Part shown: in pieces, positions 43,704-52,922 of the stretch
Position numbering within the stretch: position 1 is the first letter of the stretch
How the letters are laid out: every line of letters starts with the position of its first letter
Assembly (NCBI GenBank): GCA_902363515.1
Contig: CABJAN010000015.1
Span: forward strand, 1-64,000
Reading direction: 5' to 3'
Length of the DNA: 64,000 nucleotides
From: Bacillota bacterium
GTDB lineage: Bacteria > Bacillota > Clostridia > Lachnospirales > Lachnospiraceae
Notes under the pieces: model-generated
Database searches by the model: none
Seen by the model: the letters and a program-made list of their open reading frames with translations, nothing else
What the model was told of the DNA's origin: nothing
Program-made: the position numbers and the translations under genes

Positions 43704-44678
43704 TTATTTTCTCATATCTGCCCAGCTTTTTACAATTTGAAATCCTGCTGCTTCGTAAATCTTTCTGGCTGGGTTCTGTTCTCCTGTAAATAAAGTCATA
43801 AAAGAAGCGCCCTCATTTTTTAATCCGGTACAAAGCTCACAAAACAAAACTTTTGCAACACCTTTTCCCCTGACACTTTCATCCACTGCAATTCCGGCAA
43901 AATAACCTCTTCCGCTCTGCTCAACATCCAAAGGACCTGTAAAGCCACAGACTCTTCCTTCTTTTACAGGCACAAGAATGTTTCTTCCACCTTCTTCTTT
44001 TCCTGGTTCTGAAAGAATTTCTCTTTCCCAAAGCGGATTTTGAAAAGATGTCAGCATCTCTTTCATTCCAACCTGCTTTTTATTGTTATAAGAATCAAAA
44101 ATAATTCCTTCTGTTTCCAATTCCTGTTTTTTCTTTGCAATTATTTCAGAACTTTCATAGTCTTTCAGGGAAAGATAATAACTGTTTTGCACTGCAAACA
44201 CATGATATCCCGCTTTTTCAAAAAAGGTACTGGTTCCTGAAGCCATATCTACCCCCGGCATATTCGGATGATTTGCCTGTTTCCCTGGTATTTTCCAGGA
44301 AAATGTGCAGGGATTAAAAAAGGAAATTTCACATTTACTGTTCCAGACTTCTCCTCCTGTTTCCTGTTCTTTTAAAAGCCTTTCTTCCAGCGCATTTAAC
44401 AAAGCTGTTCCTATTCCTTTTTTTCTTTCTTCTTCTTTTACCATCACCAGTGTGATAAAATTCTTTTTCTGAGCAAAATCTGTACATCCAAAAGCAAATC
44501 CTTCCCCTCCCGGAGAAGCCAGACCAATACACGACAGTTTTTCTTGATTCAAAAACACTTTTTCTGTAAAAGCTTCTTCTGTAAGACTTTCCTGTAAAAG
44601 TTCTCCCTTTGCAATAGAGGTTTCAAACAACTCCCACGCCTGCTTTAGAAGGGAAGATTTTCTCGTCAATTCAATCAT
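43704..44678 (-). CDS. tandem GNAT acetyltransferase
   Basis: A 324-residue protein with two GNAT domains. The first has MVKEEERKKGIGTALLNALEERL near residue 90. The second has FAGIAVDESVRGKGVAKVLFCELC near residue 265. Both retain the acetyl-CoA-binding (R/Q)xxGxG/A signature. GNAT enzymes transfer acetyl groups to amines. Here, next to a deacetylase, it could re-acetylate glucosamine derivatives, but the substrate is unknown. The start is the ATG at 44678 with GAGGAG upstream; it overlaps the GH4 gene by eight bases. Confidence 0.83.
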   Translation of the reverse strand: MIELTRKSSLLKQAWELFETSIAKGELLQESLTEEAFTEKVFLNQEKLSCIGLASPGGEGFAFGCTDFAQKKNFITLVMVKEEERKKGIGTALLNALEERLLKEQETGGEVWNSKCEISFFNPCTFSWKIPGKQANHPNMPGVDMASGTSTFFEKAGYHVFAVQNSYYLSLKDYESSEIIAKKKQELETEGIIFDSYNNKKQVGMKEMLTSFQNPLWEREILSEPGKEEGGRNILVPVKEGRVCGFTGPLDVEQSGRGYFAGIAVDESVRGKGVAKVLFCELCTGLKNEGASFMTLFTGEQNPARKIYEAAGFQIVKSWADMRK

Positions 44679-45996
44679 GTTCTTTCTCCTCTTTTGGGAA
44701 AAACTGCGGAAGATACTCTTTATGTGCTTCCAGCAATTCTTCCAGAACAATCTCTGATGTTTTCTGAGACATAACCAGAGGATTAATCATCAACGCCAGC
44801 AGTGCTTTTGACTTACTTCCTGTTACTGCTGCTTCACTGCCTGCAAGTTCAAAGGATTTAATCTGCTGAATCAGACCGTTTACAGCTTTTGGCAGTTTCC
44901 CAACGGTTACCGGAACAGGACCGTTTTTGGTGATTCTACAGCTTACTTCTACCGTTTCATCAACTTCAAAGTTTTCAATAGCCCCATTATTTTTTGTATT
45001 GACCACCTGAATATCTCCTCTGTCATTATAGATGGAATCAATCAGACTGCAGGCAGCATCACTATAATAAGCGCCGCCTCTCTCTTCTAAAAGTTTGGGT
45101 TTCTCACACAAGGTTTCGTCCTGATAAAGTGCAAAGAGTTTATCCTCCACCGCTTTTACAAATTCTGCCCGAACCTCATGTTTTTCAAATTTTTCCAGCG
45201 CCTCTTCTAAATATTCTTTGGTCATATAATAATAACGGTGATAAGAACACGGGAGTACCCCCAGTTCTTTGATAAATTCTGGGTTCCATACAACCCCTTT
45301 AATATTTTTCACACTCTGGTCTCCCCAAAGTTTTAAAACTTCTTTTGTAACATCTTTACCATCTACCACAACCTTGGTTGCAAATACCATATGATTCAGT
45401 CCGCCAAATGTTACGTCTACCTCATCCAAAGGACGATTTAGAAGTTCGGCAATTGCTTTATGCATACCGATTGGCACATTGCAAAGACCAATAATTTTAT
45501 CAAACTCCCCATAGCGGTTAATCCCTTCCATGACCATCCCCACCGGATTGGTAAAGTTGATAAGCCATGCCTTGGGACATAATTCTTTCATATCCCTGCA
45601 AATATCCATGATTACCGGAATGGTACGCATTCCTTTAAACAATCCACCTGCACCATTGGTTTCCTGTCCCAGAATCCCGTGAGAAAGTGGAATTCTTTCA
45701 TCTTTAATACGGGCCTGCAACTGGCCTACTCTTAGCTGTGTAGTTACAAAATCTGCATCTTTCAGAGCCTCTCTGCGATTCAAAGTTGTATGAATCTCCA
45801 TCGGAACCCCTGCCTTTGCTACCATTCTTCTGGCAAGCCCTGCTACAATTTCCATTTTTTCTTTTCCTTGTGGAACATCAACCAGCCAAAGTTCTCTGAC
45901 CGGAAGACTTTCATAACGTTTTAAAAATCCATCTACCAGTTCCGGTGTATAACTGGAACCGCCTCCAATGGTTACTATCTTCACTCCACGTCTCAT
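44671..45996 (-). CDS. GH4 family 6-phospho-glycosidase
   Basis: A 441-residue GH4 enzyme, which hydrolyses phosphorylated disaccharides by an NAD- and metal-dependent redox mechanism. The NAD loop is VTIGGGSSYTPELVDGF. Further hallmarks are ETNGAGGLFKG, TNPVGM, the metal-binding CNVPIG(M)H and GGLNHMVFA. It resembles 6-phospho-beta-glucosidases such as CelF/ChbF. In this operon a phosphorylated GlcNAc-containing disaccharide is a more likely substrate than cellobiose phosphate. It overlaps the ROK gene by four bases, so it is co-translated with a kinase that could make its substrate. Confidence 0.9.
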   Translation of the reverse strand: MRRGVKIVTIGGGSSYTPELVDGFLKRYESLPVRELWLVDVPQGKEKMEIVAGLARRMVAKAGVPMEIHTTLNRREALKDADFVTTQLRVGQLQARIKDERIPLSHGILGQETNGAGGLFKGMRTIPVIMDICRDMKELCPKAWLINFTNPVGMVMEGINRYGEFDKIIGLCNVPIGMHKAIAELLNRPLDEVDVTFGGLNHMVFATKVVVDGKDVTKEVLKLWGDQSVKNIKGVVWNPEFIKELGVLPCSYHRYYYMTKEYLEEALEKFEKHEVRAEFVKAVEDKLFALYQDETLCEKPKLLEERGGAYYSDAACSLIDSIYNDRGDIQVVNTKNNGAIENFEVDETVEVSCRITKNGPVPVTVGKLPKAVNGLIQQIKSFELAGSEAAVTGSKSKALLALMINPLVMSQKTSEIVLEELLEAHKEYLPQFFPKEEKEHD

Positions 45997-46841
45997 ATCA
46001 TTTCCTCCTTATGCAATGCTAACGCTCCGATTCTTCCTGCCTGATTTCCTGTTTCGCACCCTTTAATCTCTGTATATTCCAAAAGATGCGGATAAAGTTC
46101 ATATACCTTTGCTTTCAAATCTCTGATAAAACGTGGCTCCTGGCAGATTCCCCCGCCAATCAGCACTACCTGTGGATCTAAAAGCATCGCCATATTTCCC
46201 ACAACTGCCGAAAGTTTTTCCAGCCAATCCTGGTAAACTGCCGCAATCTCTGGTTCCAAAAGATGTTCAAACACATAGGGACCATCCACGGTTTTACCTG
46301 CAACCTTTGATACACGCTTTACCAGTACAGAAGTTGCCCCTGCATATTCACTGTTTTCCCCTCCAAGCCGCATAAGCCCAGCTTCACCTGCCTTAAAGTG
46401 GCTTCCTCTCCACAGATGTCCATCTATAACAATAGCGCCTCCGATTCCGGTTCCAATCGTCAATAAACAAATATCTTTATAATCTCTACCTGCTCCTGCC
46501 ACCATTTCTCCCAGAGCAGCGCAGTTACTGTCATTTTCAATGGTTACTGCAAGTCCGCTTATACGCTCTAATTCTTCTTTCAAATTATAAGCTCTGAAAT
46601 GTTCTCCTACACTAAAATCTGTATTTTCTCCTGTTTGCGGATTAATAAATCCTGCAATACACACAGCAATACCATCCACCTTCTCTTTATGTTCTACCGC
46701 AAGAGTGGTAAGCTGAGTCAAAAATAATTCCGGTTCTTTTTTTGTTGGAATACTACCTTCTTCTAAAACCCGGTAATTCTCTTCCATAATACTGTATTTA
46801 ATAAAGGTTCCACCAATATCAATCGTCAGATACTTTTTCAT
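45993..46841 (-). CDS. ROK family sugar kinase
   Basis: A 282-residue ROK kinase without a DNA-binding domain. The phosphate-binding motif is DIGGTFIKYSI, the catalytic aspartate is in TIENDSNCAALGE, and the ATP region is LLTIGTGIGGAI. The cysteine zinc motif typical of glucokinases (CxCGxxGCxE) is missing, as in beta-glucoside kinases (BglK type). It probably phosphorylates a sugar or disaccharide brought in by the ABC importer of this operon, feeding the GH4 enzyme encoded next to it. It overlaps the genes on both sides by four bases. Confidence 0.88.
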   Translation of the reverse strand: MKKYLTIDIGGTFIKYSIMEENYRVLEEGSIPTKKEPELFLTQLTTLAVEHKEKVDGIAVCIAGFINPQTGENTDFSVGEHFRAYNLKEELERISGLAVTIENDSNCAALGEMVAGAGRDYKDICLLTIGTGIGGAIVIDGHLWRGSHFKAGEAGLMRLGGENSEYAGATSVLVKRVSKVAGKTVDGPYVFEHLLEPEIAAVYQDWLEKLSAVVGNMAMLLDPQVVLIGGGICQEPRFIRDLKAKVYELYPHLLEYTEIKGCETGNQAGRIGALALHKEEMI

Positions 46842-47767
46842 ATTCTTTCCTGCCTTTCCGTCCTGTCTAATAAACGCAGCGCTCCTGTTGCAGCGCTATG
46901 CTGCGCTGTACGGATACTCCACTGTGGATGTTCCATATTTAATTTTTCTATCAAAGAAGACTGTATCCTCTGGTTATTCTTCAATACACTGCCTGCCAGT
47001 ACCAGTTCTTTTTCAGCAGGCATTTTTTTATGTACAGCCTGAACCATCTCATACAATGCATCTGCTGTCCGCTCCTGTATATTAAGCGCTACTGCATCCT
47101 TCTGTTCCCCTGCTTTTCCAATCAAAGCTGCCAGAGATGCAATTTCTTTTTTGCTTCTTTCCGGTGCATAAATATAGTGAATTAACTCCGTAAGCTCCTT
47201 GATGCCAAGTTGTTCAAACACCAACTCTGTTAAAATGGTCTGCTCTCCTCTTCCATCCCATGCCCGAACCACAGACGAAAGGATATCCACTGCAATAGCA
47301 TATCCACTGCCTCTATCATCTATAAGATGCCCCCAGCCCCCGGTTCTTACCTGATTCCCTTGCCGGTCTATTCCATAACAGATAGAACCTGTTCCAGAAA
47401 TCAAAATCACTCCATGACAGGATTCCAATTCTGCTGCCAATGCAGTTTCATGATCACCGTATACCAAAACAGGACAGGAAAATCCCATTTCTTCCATTTG
47501 CACTGTCAAAAATTCCTTTGTATCCGGGTTACTGACACCAGCCGCCCCCATTGCTATGCCTGTACAGTCCTCTTCTGAGAGCTGTCTCTTATGAAGTTCT
47601 TCTTGTAACTGCCGCAGAGTCTGTCGCGTCTTTTCTTTTGTCTGTCCATTGAGATTCAAGGGACCAAGTACAAACAATTCTTCTTTTTCACAAGATGGGC
47701 ATCTGACACACACCTGTGTGCCAGTGCCCCCTCCGTCTAATCCTATTTGATATTTGTTTCGCTCCAT
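46838..47767 (-). CDS. BadF/BcrA-type amino-sugar kinase (MurK or GlcNAc kinase)
   Basis: A kinase of about 309 residues in the BadF/BadG/BcrA/NAGK family. It shows the ASKHA phosphate loops GLDGGGTGTQV and LISGTGSICYG, plus GGWGHLIDDRGSGYAIA. The Clostridium acetobutylicum homologue MurK phosphorylates both MurNAc and GlcNAc at O6, which suits a locus with murQ. The frame is open to 47797, overlapping the permease gene. I take the ATG at 47767 (MERNKYQIGLDGGG), 14 bases after the permease stop. It would supply MurNAc-6-phosphate to MurQ. Confidence 0.88.
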   Translation of the reverse strand: MERNKYQIGLDGGGTGTQVCVRCPSCEKEELFVLGPLNLNGQTKEKTRQTLRQLQEELHKRQLSEEDCTGIAMGAAGVSNPDTKEFLTVQMEEMGFSCPVLVYGDHETALAAELESCHGVILISGTGSICYGIDRQGNQVRTGGWGHLIDDRGSGYAIAVDILSSVVRAWDGRGEQTILTELVFEQLGIKELTELIHYIYAPERSKKEIASLAALIGKAGEQKDAVALNIQERTADALYEMVQAVHKKMPAEKELVLAGSVLKNNQRIQSSLIEKLNMEHPQWSIRTAQHSAATGALRLLDRTERQERI

Positions 47768-47780
47768 ATTCTTCAAATCC

Positions 47781-48644
47781 TCAACCTTTGACCGCACCTA
47801 CTGTAACACCTTCCAGGAAATATCTCTGCAAAGAGAAGAACAAGATGAACATAGGTAATGCCGAAATCGTAGCTCCCGCCATCATGGGTGCAAAGTAAGT
47901 GGTATTTGCAAAACTGAAGTTCTTCAGCCCAACCTGAATGGTCTGCATTTGCTCTGAATTGCACACTAAAAATGGCCAGAAAAAGGTATTCCATTCTCCC
48001 AGGAAAGTCATGATTGCCATAACAGCCAAAATTGTTTTTGACAAAGGCATAATGATTTTCCATACAATCTGAGGCTGGCTGCATCCTTCTATTTTTGCAG
48101 ACTCAATGATAGAAGTCGGCAGTGAGGTAAAGAACTGTTTTGCCAGAAAAACGTTATAACAAGTTACTAAGGTAGGAGCAATCAGAGCCGGATAGGTATC
48201 TTGCATCTGTAATACATTCACTACCAAAATGTATAACGGCACCTGTGTAACCTGATATGGAACCATCATTGCTACAAGCAGCAGGAAGAAAAAGAATCTG
48301 CATCCCGGGAAACGCAGTTTTGCAAAAGCATATCCAGCCAGACTGGCAAAAAATACATTGCTTACTGTTACCACCGCTGCTACAATGAAAGAATTTAAAA
48401 TCCAGCGAAAGGAATACTCACTGTACTCAAAAAAGAATTTATAAGAATCCAGAGAAAAACTTTTTGGAATCAGAGAATAACTTGCTCCCCCCGCTTCTGT
48501 TGGCGCCCCAAATGAGGAAATCACCATATAATAAATCGGAAACAGAGTAATCACCGCTACAATAATTAATATCATTGCGATTAACCCATTTCTTGTATAT
48601 TGTTTATACTTTTGTTTGCCATAATAATTTCTGAATAATCCCAT
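47781..48644 (-). CDS. sugar ABC transporter permease (MalG type)
   Basis: A CUT1 carbohydrate permease of about 287 residues with six hydrophobic helices. The ATPase-contacting EAA loop is IESAKIEGCSQPQIVWKIIMPL. It ends in FLEGVTVGAVKG, a typical MalG-like C-terminus. The frame is open to 48674, but GGAGG lies five bases before the ATG at 48644, so that start is preferred. It works with the permease upstream and the binding protein to import a GlcNAc/MurNAc-containing sugar. No ATPase gene is present in the operon. Confidence 0.9.
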   Translation of the reverse strand: MGLFRNYYGKQKYKQYTRNGLIAMILIIVAVITLFPIYYMVISSFGAPTEAGGASYSLIPKSFSLDSYKFFFEYSEYSFRWILNSFIVAAVVTVSNVFFASLAGYAFAKLRFPGCRFFFFLLLVAMMVPYQVTQVPLYILVVNVLQMQDTYPALIAPTLVTCYNVFLAKQFFTSLPTSIIESAKIEGCSQPQIVWKIIMPLSKTILAVMAIMTFLGEWNTFFWPFLVCNSEQMQTIQVGLKNFSFANTTYFAPMMAGATISALPMFILFFSLQRYFLEGVTVGAVKG

Positions 48645-48693
48645 TTTATCCTCCATTGTGAATTCATCTTCCAAGACAATTCACAGACGTGTT

Positions 48694-49572
48694 CTAATAT
48701 TCTACGTCTGCTGAATTTAACCGGAACTGGAATATGGAAAATACCGCAATGATAGCCGCCAGCAACAGCGCCTGAGCACATGCTTCACCATACTCAAAGT
48801 ATTTGAATGCACGGTTGAAAATCAGCAATCCTGCCATTGTAGTCGCATTGTCTGGTCCTCCACCGGTCATCAGATATGCGTTTTGGAATGATTGGAGTCC
48901 ATTAATAACACCTGTAATAGCAAGAAAAACAGTAGTAGGTTTTACCAGCGGCCATACAATATAACGGACTTTCTGCCAAAACGTTGCGCCGTCAATATCT
49001 GCCGCCTCATAATAAGTAGAATCTACTCCCAAAAGTGCTGCTGTATAGATAATGACATTTTGACCAAGTCCCGCAAACACAGCCATAATAATCAGAGATG
49101 CCATAGCTGTTTTTCCACTTCCCAGCCAGTTCTGATTGGGAACGCCGAAAGCGCCAAGAACACTGTTCAAAAGACCGGTAGACATTGGGTCATAAATCCA
49201 TTTCCACACAAAAGAAAGAGCCACCCCAGACGCAATTGCCGGCAGATAATACGCTGCTTTAAAAACGGTCTGAATCTTTTTACGATATGGCAGAATCATG
49301 ATGGATATAGAAAAGGACAGCAACATGGATACCGGAACTGTAATAATTGCATACACAAAGGTATTCCACAGCGCTTTATAAAACAGGTCATTTTTTAATG
49401 TGTGAACATAGTTGTCCAACCCAACCCATTCCGAACCCATGGGTTTATATTCCTGAAAACTGGTAATTGCCGCTGAAACCACAGGATATAATGTAAAAAT
49501 TGTAAATGTACACAACGGGACCAGAATAAAAACATATGCCCACATGGTATCTTTTTTTAATTTCTTCTTCAT
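48694..49572 (-). CDS. sugar ABC transporter permease (MalF type)
   Basis: A 292-residue CUT1 permease with six predicted helices. The first begins near residue 10 (WAYVFILVPLCTFTIFTLYPVV). The EAA loop is YYEAADIDGATFWQKVRYIVWPL. It pairs with the MalG-type subunit encoded downstream. A stem-loop separates it from the binding-protein gene, which may lower its expression relative to that gene. Confidence 0.92.
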   Translation of the reverse strand: MKKKLKKDTMWAYVFILVPLCTFTIFTLYPVVSAAITSFQEYKPMGSEWVGLDNYVHTLKNDLFYKALWNTFVYAIITVPVSMLLSFSISIMILPYRKKIQTVFKAAYYLPAIASGVALSFVWKWIYDPMSTGLLNSVLGAFGVPNQNWLGSGKTAMASLIIMAVFAGLGQNVIIYTAALLGVDSTYYEAADIDGATFWQKVRYIVWPLVKPTTVFLAITGVINGLQSFQNAYLMTGGGPDNATTMAGLLIFNRAFKYFEYGEACAQALLLAAIIAVFSIFQFRLNSADVEY

Positions 49573-49597
49573 TGGACAGTTCCTTTCTTTCTATTAC

Positions 49598-49620
49598 GGG
49601 GACACACAAATGGTGTCCCC
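49598..49620 (-). promoter_or_regulatory. intercistronic stem-loop after the binding-protein gene
   Basis: GGGGACAC and GTGTCCCC form a perfect 8-bp stem with a 7-base loop, 11 bases after the binding-protein stop and before the permease genes. No T-run follows. Such hairpins protect the upstream mRNA from 3' decay, so binding protein is made in excess. Confidence 0.65.
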
Positions 49621-49631
49621 GCCTCTTACCT

Positions 49632-51062
49632 TTATTCAGCTACGTATCCGTCTTCGCCAAATACTTCTTTCGCCGCATCTACAATTGCCTGATGCATTTC
49701 TTCCGGAGTAACTTCTCCTGCTAACAATCCCTGGAACTTCGGAACAATAACTTCATCTTCAATTTTGATAGCTTTTGCACCTAATTCTGCCGGAATGTCA
49801 GGTCTTGCAGGAACAATCTGCTTTGTCAGAGATTCCACTGTTTTTGTATTGTCTTCATTTTTATTTTCAATTGGAGGCAATGCTTCATAAGCGGTTCTTC
49901 CACTTTCACAGATTGGTTTCAAGTATAATTCCTGGCAGGTTTCTGCTGCTCTTTCTGCACTTGCAAGATAATAAGCAGCTTCTGCCACATTTTTCAAATG
50001 CTCTTCATCTGGCTTCTTTTCACCTGTCAGACAGATATAACCGTCTACTGCACCATATGCATTCTGTGTACCACCCTCAAAAACAGGTACCGGAAGTACG
50101 ATGTAATCTACCGGGATACTGCCTTCCACTGCATCTGCATCTCCGTTTTTCAGCATTTCATTATTATTTGCTGCTGAACGTTCAAAAGAGGATAAACCTT
50201 TTCCGGTAATCATGGTCTGACCTGTCAGCATCATATTCCAACGTTTTCCTGCATCAATAGCGCCAAGTTCTTTTGGCATGGAGCCATCATCAATCATTGC
50301 CCTTAAATCTTCCAGGAAGTCTACCATTTTGGGGTCTGTGTATGTATACTTTAAATCCTCATTAAAAGGAGATGGGAACCCTGCATTTTTCACAAAAATA
50401 CTGAAATAGTCTTTTGCTGTTACACCGGAACATGCGAACAGGAATCCATAGGTTTTCGTTGCTCCGTTCTCTTCTACCACACCTTTTTTAATTGCTTCAC
50501 GGAACTCATCATATGTCCATCCGTTTTGCTGAACAGATTTCCAGTCAATCCCTGCTTTTTCCAAAAACTCACGGTTTCCACCAATACACTGCACTTCGCA
50601 ATATGCAGGAAGCCCGTATAAGCCATCTCCGTTTTTAAAGTATCCCAGTACATTTTCATCGAAATCTTTCATCTGCTCTTCACTTAAATACTGACTGATG
50701 TCCACAGCCATTCCCATATCCAGATATTTGGTTACACCATCTGAACCAATAAAGGCAATATCTGGTGGAGAACCTGCATTTACCTGCACATCCAGCTTCT
50801 GTGTAGTATCTTCCCAGCTTGCTGTTGTAACTTCAATTTCAACATCCGGATGTTCTTCGTTAAATGCCTTTACGTATTCTGTTATCTTATCCTGATACGT
50901 TGCTGATACTGGAGGCAGAAGTGCGGTAACTACATCCTTCCCCTTTTTATCCGCTCCTTTTCCTTCCTCTGATTCCTTTCCATTTCCTCCGCCACATCCG
51001 GTCAGAGCTGACATACCCATTGCTGCTGTCAGTAACAGTGCCATCATTTTTTTCGCTTTCAT
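49632..51062 (-). CDS. ABC sugar-binding lipoprotein
   Basis: An extracellular solute-binding protein of 476 residues, family 1. The signal peptide MKAKKMMALLLTAAMGMSAL ends in the lipobox LTGC, with the mature lipidated cysteine at about residue 22, then a Gly/Glu/Lys linker. The start is the ATG at 51062, preceded by an AGGAGG-type site; upstream in-frame codons belong to the murQ overlap. The fold is the two-lobed periplasmic-binding type (DVVTALLPP.. through DVEIEVTTASWEDTTQKLDVQVNAGSPPD). The ligand is inferred from the operon to be a MurNAc- or GlcNAc-containing glycan. Confidence 0.92.
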   Translation of the reverse strand: MKAKKMMALLLTAAMGMSALTGCGGGNGKESEEGKGADKKGKDVVTALLPPVSATYQDKITEYVKAFNEEHPDVEIEVTTASWEDTTQKLDVQVNAGSPPDIAFIGSDGVTKYLDMGMAVDISQYLSEEQMKDFDENVLGYFKNGDGLYGLPAYCEVQCIGGNREFLEKAGIDWKSVQQNGWTYDEFREAIKKGVVEENGATKTYGFLFACSGVTAKDYFSIFVKNAGFPSPFNEDLKYTYTDPKMVDFLEDLRAMIDDGSMPKELGAIDAGKRWNMMLTGQTMITGKGLSSFERSAANNNEMLKNGDADAVEGSIPVDYIVLPVPVFEGGTQNAYGAVDGYICLTGEKKPDEEHLKNVAEAAYYLASAERAAETCQELYLKPICESGRTAYEALPPIENKNEDNTKTVESLTKQIVPARPDIPAELGAKAIKIEDEVIVPKFQGLLAGEVTPEEMHQAIVDAAKEVFGEDGYVAE

Positions 51063-51073
51063 AATAACCCTCC

Positions 51074-51991
51074 TTATTTTTCTGCTTCTTGTTTTCTTTG
51101 CGAAACAGCAGTTTTCACTTTTCCGCCTGCTTTTTCCAGGCATTCTCTTGCAGTTTTAATGTCGCACCCCAAAAGCATCTTTGTAATCGCCAGTTTTGCC
51201 GCTCCTCCGGCTTCCTGAAGAGCTGCTTTTGCTTCTTCTCTTTGACATCCAACTGCTTCCATTACAATATTTTCTGCTCTTGTCACCAGTTTTCTGTTGG
51301 TCTGGCGAACATCTACCATCAAATTCTCATATACCTTCCCGATTCCAATCATACTAACAGTAGAAATCATGTTTAAGACCATTTTCTCCGCTGTTCCTGC
51401 CTTTAATCTGGTAGAACCGGTCAAAATTTCCGGCCCGGTAATCAACTCAATCGCACAGTCTGCTTCCTGTGATACTTTCGCTTCTGGATTGCACGCAATA
51501 GAGACACTTTTACTTCCCACTTCTCTGGCATATCTCAATGCCCCGATAACATAGGGTGTTCTTCCACTTGCAGCCAGACCGATAACAATATCCTTGCTGC
51601 ACAAATTGATGTTCTTCAAATCATCTCTTCCAAGCTCCTGATTGTCCTCCGCGCCTTCTTTAGCTTTTACAAAGGCTTCCGCGCCTCCGGCAATGAGACC
51701 AACTACCATATCATATGGTACGCCAAAGGTAGGCGGACATTCTACAGCATCCAACACTCCCAGACGCCCGCTGGTTCCTGCTCCGATATAAATAATCCTG
51801 CCTCCATGGCGTAAGCTTTCGGTTGCCCACAAAATAGCAGTTTCAATATCCGGCAATGCCCGATGAACGGCCTCAATTACATTATGATCTTCTCTGTTCA
51901 TAATGCTGATGATTTCATAAGGTGTCATTTCGTCCAGCTTCATAGTTGCACTATTCCGCTTTTCGGTTGTCAGTTTCCTTAAATCCGGCAT
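51074..51991 (-). CDS. murQ: N-acetylmuramic acid 6-phosphate etherase
   Basis: A 305-residue MurQ, which removes lactate from MurNAc-6-phosphate to give GlcNAc-6-phosphate in the cytosol. The SIS-fold hallmarks are GGRIIYIGAGTSGRLGVLDAVECPPTFG, GLAASGRTPYVIGAL and TRLKAGTAEKMVLNM. The N-terminal TTEKRNSATMKLDEMTP matches the family. The start is the ATG at 51991 with AAGGAG ten bases before it, within the 3' end of murR (41-base overlap). MurQ is the defining enzyme of MurNAc recycling and fixes the meaning of the operon. Confidence 0.97.
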   Translation of the reverse strand: MPDLRKLTTEKRNSATMKLDEMTPYEIISIMNREDHNVIEAVHRALPDIETAILWATESLRHGGRIIYIGAGTSGRLGVLDAVECPPTFGVPYDMVVGLIAGGAEAFVKAKEGAEDNQELGRDDLKNINLCSKDIVIGLAASGRTPYVIGALRYAREVGSKSVSIACNPEAKVSQEADCAIELITGPEILTGSTRLKAGTAEKMVLNMISTVSMIGIGKVYENLMVDVRQTNRKLVTRAENIVMEAVGCQREEAKAALQEAGGAAKLAITKMLLGCDIKTARECLEKAGGKVKTAVSQRKQEAEK

Positions 51992-52859
51992 CGTTTCCCC
52001 GCTCCTTATCTTTGATATTTTTTGTTTTTGCAATGAATGTCTTCTTCAATGAATTCATACATGTATCATAATTTTTCTGTACATAGGCTACATACAACAT
52101 ATCAACAACTGCCAATTGCGATATTCTGGAACCTAGCTTTCCGGTGCGGAATTCAAATTCCGTAGCAGATACATAAAGGTTGTAATCCGCCAGTCTGGAT
52201 AAAGGAGATTCATGGAAACAGGTGATGGCAATCAATGGCACATTTGCATCCTTCATAATCTCCGCACATTCCACCATTTCAGAAGTCAGACCGGAATAAC
52301 TGATAATAACTCCTACATCTTCACTGGTCATATTACGGGCCTGAACCAACTGTACATGAAAATCTTCGCTAACCATACATGGCTTATTCACTCTTAGGAA
52401 TTTCAAATAGGCATCCTTTGCCACCAACTGAGAGGCACCTACTCCAAAAAAAGCAATTCTTTTTGATGACATCAGAAGCTCTACACTCTTATCCAACACT
52501 TCCAGTTCAATAAGACGCTTTGTATCTTCCAAAGACATGATACTTTTAAAAATCAACTTGTCCACAAGCTGCTCCATGGTATCACTTCTATGAATTTCAC
52601 AGTTTTGCTCACTGATTGTTTCTTTTTTCAGAGCATTTTCATACATAAGCGCTTGTTGGAAATCTCTGTATTTTGCATACCCTAATTTCCTGCAGAGTCT
52701 CGTAATCGTAGACGGAGAAGCAAAAGCATTTTGAGAAAACTCCCGAATACTCATGGTTGCGACTTCTTCTGGTCTTTGCATCAAACACTCAATAGCCCCC
52801 CGTTCTGTGGAACTTGATTGTGGTAAATATTCCCTGAATTTCAAAATAACGCTTTGCAT
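51951..52859 (-). CDS. murR: MurR/RpiR family regulator
   Basis: A 302-residue RpiR-type regulator. The N-terminal helix-turn-helix (about 30-75) reads VATMSIREFSQNAFASPSTITRLCRKLGYAKYRDF, and the C-terminal SIS domain (about 120-250) senses a sugar phosphate. The E. coli namesake represses murQP and responds to MurNAc-6-phosphate. As the first gene of the operon next to murQ it most likely controls the whole set. It is an inferred repressor, though activator members exist. The promoter lies 65 bases upstream. Confidence 0.92.
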   Translation of the reverse strand: MQSVILKFREYLPQSSSTERGAIECLMQRPEEVATMSIREFSQNAFASPSTITRLCRKLGYAKYRDFQQALMYENALKKETISEQNCEIHRSDTMEQLVDKLIFKSIMSLEDTKRLIELEVLDKSVELLMSSKRIAFFGVGASQLVAKDAYLKFLRVNKPCMVSEDFHVQLVQARNMTSEDVGVIISYSGLTSEMVECAEIMKDANVPLIAITCFHESPLSRLADYNLYVSATEFEFRTGKLGSRISQLAVVDMLYVAYVQKNYDTCMNSLKKTFIAKTKNIKDKERGNDAGFKETDNRKAE

Positions 52860-52922
52860 TTTCCCACCTCACTTTGTGCAATATGTATATTTTCACTCTT
52901 TTATCTCTCAATTGCTAAAGCG

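Noticed and set aside
45993..46841. ROK protein considered as a transcriptional repressor
   Set aside because: It begins directly with the kinase phosphate loop and lacks any helix-turn-helix domain.
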